A stretch of 6,386 nt of DNA from Desulfobacterales bacterium. Its GTDB lineage: Bacteria > Desulfobacterota > Desulfobacteria > Desulfobacterales > DAOWNP01. The stretch spans positions 1 through 6,386 of the forward strand of contig JASFBI010000117.1 in assembly GCA_030149595.1 (NCBI GenBank), in the 5' to 3' direction. Under the pieces are notes generated by a model, which worked only from the letters and a program-made list of their open reading frames with translations, ran no database searches and was not told the DNA's origin. The position numbers were made by a program, and so were the translations under genes. Each line of letters opens with the position of its first letter. Position 1 is the first letter of the stretch. This document shows, piece after piece, positions 5,688 to 6,386 of this stretch.

Positions 5688-6386
5688 CTATACCGCTTTA
5701 AGCATCTTAACAATTACATCCTCAACTGTCCCGACTATACCATAATTAGCAATTTTAAATATGGGTGCTTCAGAATCACTGTTTATGGCTATAATTCGTT
5801 TTGCTTCTGCCATGCCGGCACAATGCTGTATCTGTCCTGAAATTCCGCATGCAATGTAGAGGTTAGGACGTACTGTAATCCCTGTTTGGCCTACCTGTCT
5901 TTCTTTAGTTAGCAAACCTGAATCTACCACAGGTCTTGATGAACCTACTTTACCTCCAAGTTTTTTTGCAAGTTTTTTAACAAGAGCCAAAGCACCTGGA
6001 GATGATGCACCCATACCAGCTGAAACAATAATATTAGCAGATTTCAAATCTACAGCTTTCTCTTTTTCAATAGATTCTATAATGCTGGTTAAATAATCTG
6101 ATTCAGATAAAAAATTTTGTTCATGGATAATTTCTGATTTACATAGAGGGTTTGTTATATTTTTTCTCATTACCCCTTCACGGACAGTTGCCATACTCGG
6201 GCTTGTTTCAGGAGATACAATGGTTGCTATAATATTACCTCCAAATGCAGGCCGTATTTGCATGAGTATATTTTTGTAATTTTTTTTCCCAAATTTATAA
6301 TCACCTATTTTTAGTTCTGTACAATCAGCTGTTAATCCGCATTTTAAAGCTGATGCTACCCTGGGAGCTAAATCCCTGCCCATTAC
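5688..6386 (-). CDS. etfA: Electron transfer flavoprotein alpha subunit, 5'-truncated by window edge
   Basis: The alpha subunit of ETF binds FAD and carries electrons from acyl-CoA dehydrogenases to a quinone reductase or other acceptor. The last 232 residues are visible, reading through the right edge; the frame starts inside the protein (GRDLAPRVA is mid-protein in the family), so the ATG at 6381-6383 is not the true start and roughly 90-120 N-terminal residues are missing. Numbered from that Met, the FAD domain shows SSRPVVDSG (148-156, Arg150), RQVGQTG (162-168, Thr167), ACGISGQIQH (178-187, His187) and AINSDSEAPIF (199-209, Asn201), matching human Arg249, Thr266, His286 and Asn300 at a constant offset of 99. 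Two other FAD-contact positions differ: Met124 for human Arg223 and Thr219 for human Asp318. It ends with TAG 42 bp before the dehydrogenase. etfB is probably the next gene upstream, outside the window. The family call is very secure; which ETF subgroup is not. Confidence 0.95.
   Translation of the reverse strand, partial: VMGRDLAPRVASALKCGLTADCTELKIGDYKFGKKNYKNILMQIRPAFGGNIIATIVSPETSPSMATVREGVMRKNITNPLCKSEIIHEQNFLSESDYLTSIIESIEKEKAVDLKSANIIVSAGMGASSPGALALVKKLAKKLGGKVGSSRPVVDSGLLTKERQVGQTGITVRPNLYIACGISGQIQHCAGMAEAKRIIAINSDSEAPIFKIANYGIVGTVEDVIVKMLKAV

Noticed and set aside
6381..6383. ATG as a true start of the ETF alpha gene (231 residues)
   Set aside because: The frame stays open to the window edge, and GRDLAPRVA is an internal conserved segment of the family, so the gene is truncated rather than short.

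Overview
This AT-rich window (about one third G+C by eye) is from a bacterial chromosome. It carries four protein genes in three transcription units and shows no RNA gene, insertion sequence or CRISPR array. The gene mix (an E. coli-type PepN, an electron-transfer flavoprotein directly upstream of a long acyl-CoA dehydrogenase, and a leaderless calcium-loop protein of a proteobacterial type) would fit an AT-rich Desulfobacterota sulfate reducer or a relative. That placement rests on remembered family resemblance, not on a database search.

Layout, left to right. (1) Bases 1-2444, minus strand: pepN, an M1 zinc aminopeptidase, cut by the window edge so that about the last 55-60 residues are missing. 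Zinc ligands and catalytic residues are all present. (2) Bases 2445-2756: a 312-bp divergent intergenic region. It has a near-consensus sigma-70 promoter for pepN, a small G+C-rich patch able to form alternative hairpins, a weak candidate promoter for the rightward gene, and a 9-bp inverted repeat just ahead of a strong Shine-Dalgarno. (3) Bases 2757-3866, plus strand: a single-gene unit encoding a 369-residue protein of unknown function, with a low-complexity N-terminal half and a C-terminal module of EF-hand/dockerin-like Asp loops. (4) Bases 3865-3925: a hairpin terminator between the convergent genes. (5) Bases 3924-5645 and 5688-6386, both minus strand: a 573-residue acyl-CoA dehydrogenase and, 42 bp upstream of it, the C-terminal 232 residues of an ETF alpha subunit. 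These look like one operon entering from the right, most likely preceded by etfB outside the window.

Functionally, the dehydrogenase should oxidise an acyl-CoA and pass the electrons to the ETF encoded beside it, which then feeds the membrane quinone pool or another acceptor. PepN is general peptide turnover and has no obvious link to this. The least explained item is the calcium-loop protein. The other points of interest are residue changes in otherwise well-conserved enzymes: the PepN S1 pocket and two FAD-contact positions of EtfA. I see no convincing new multi-gene system here.
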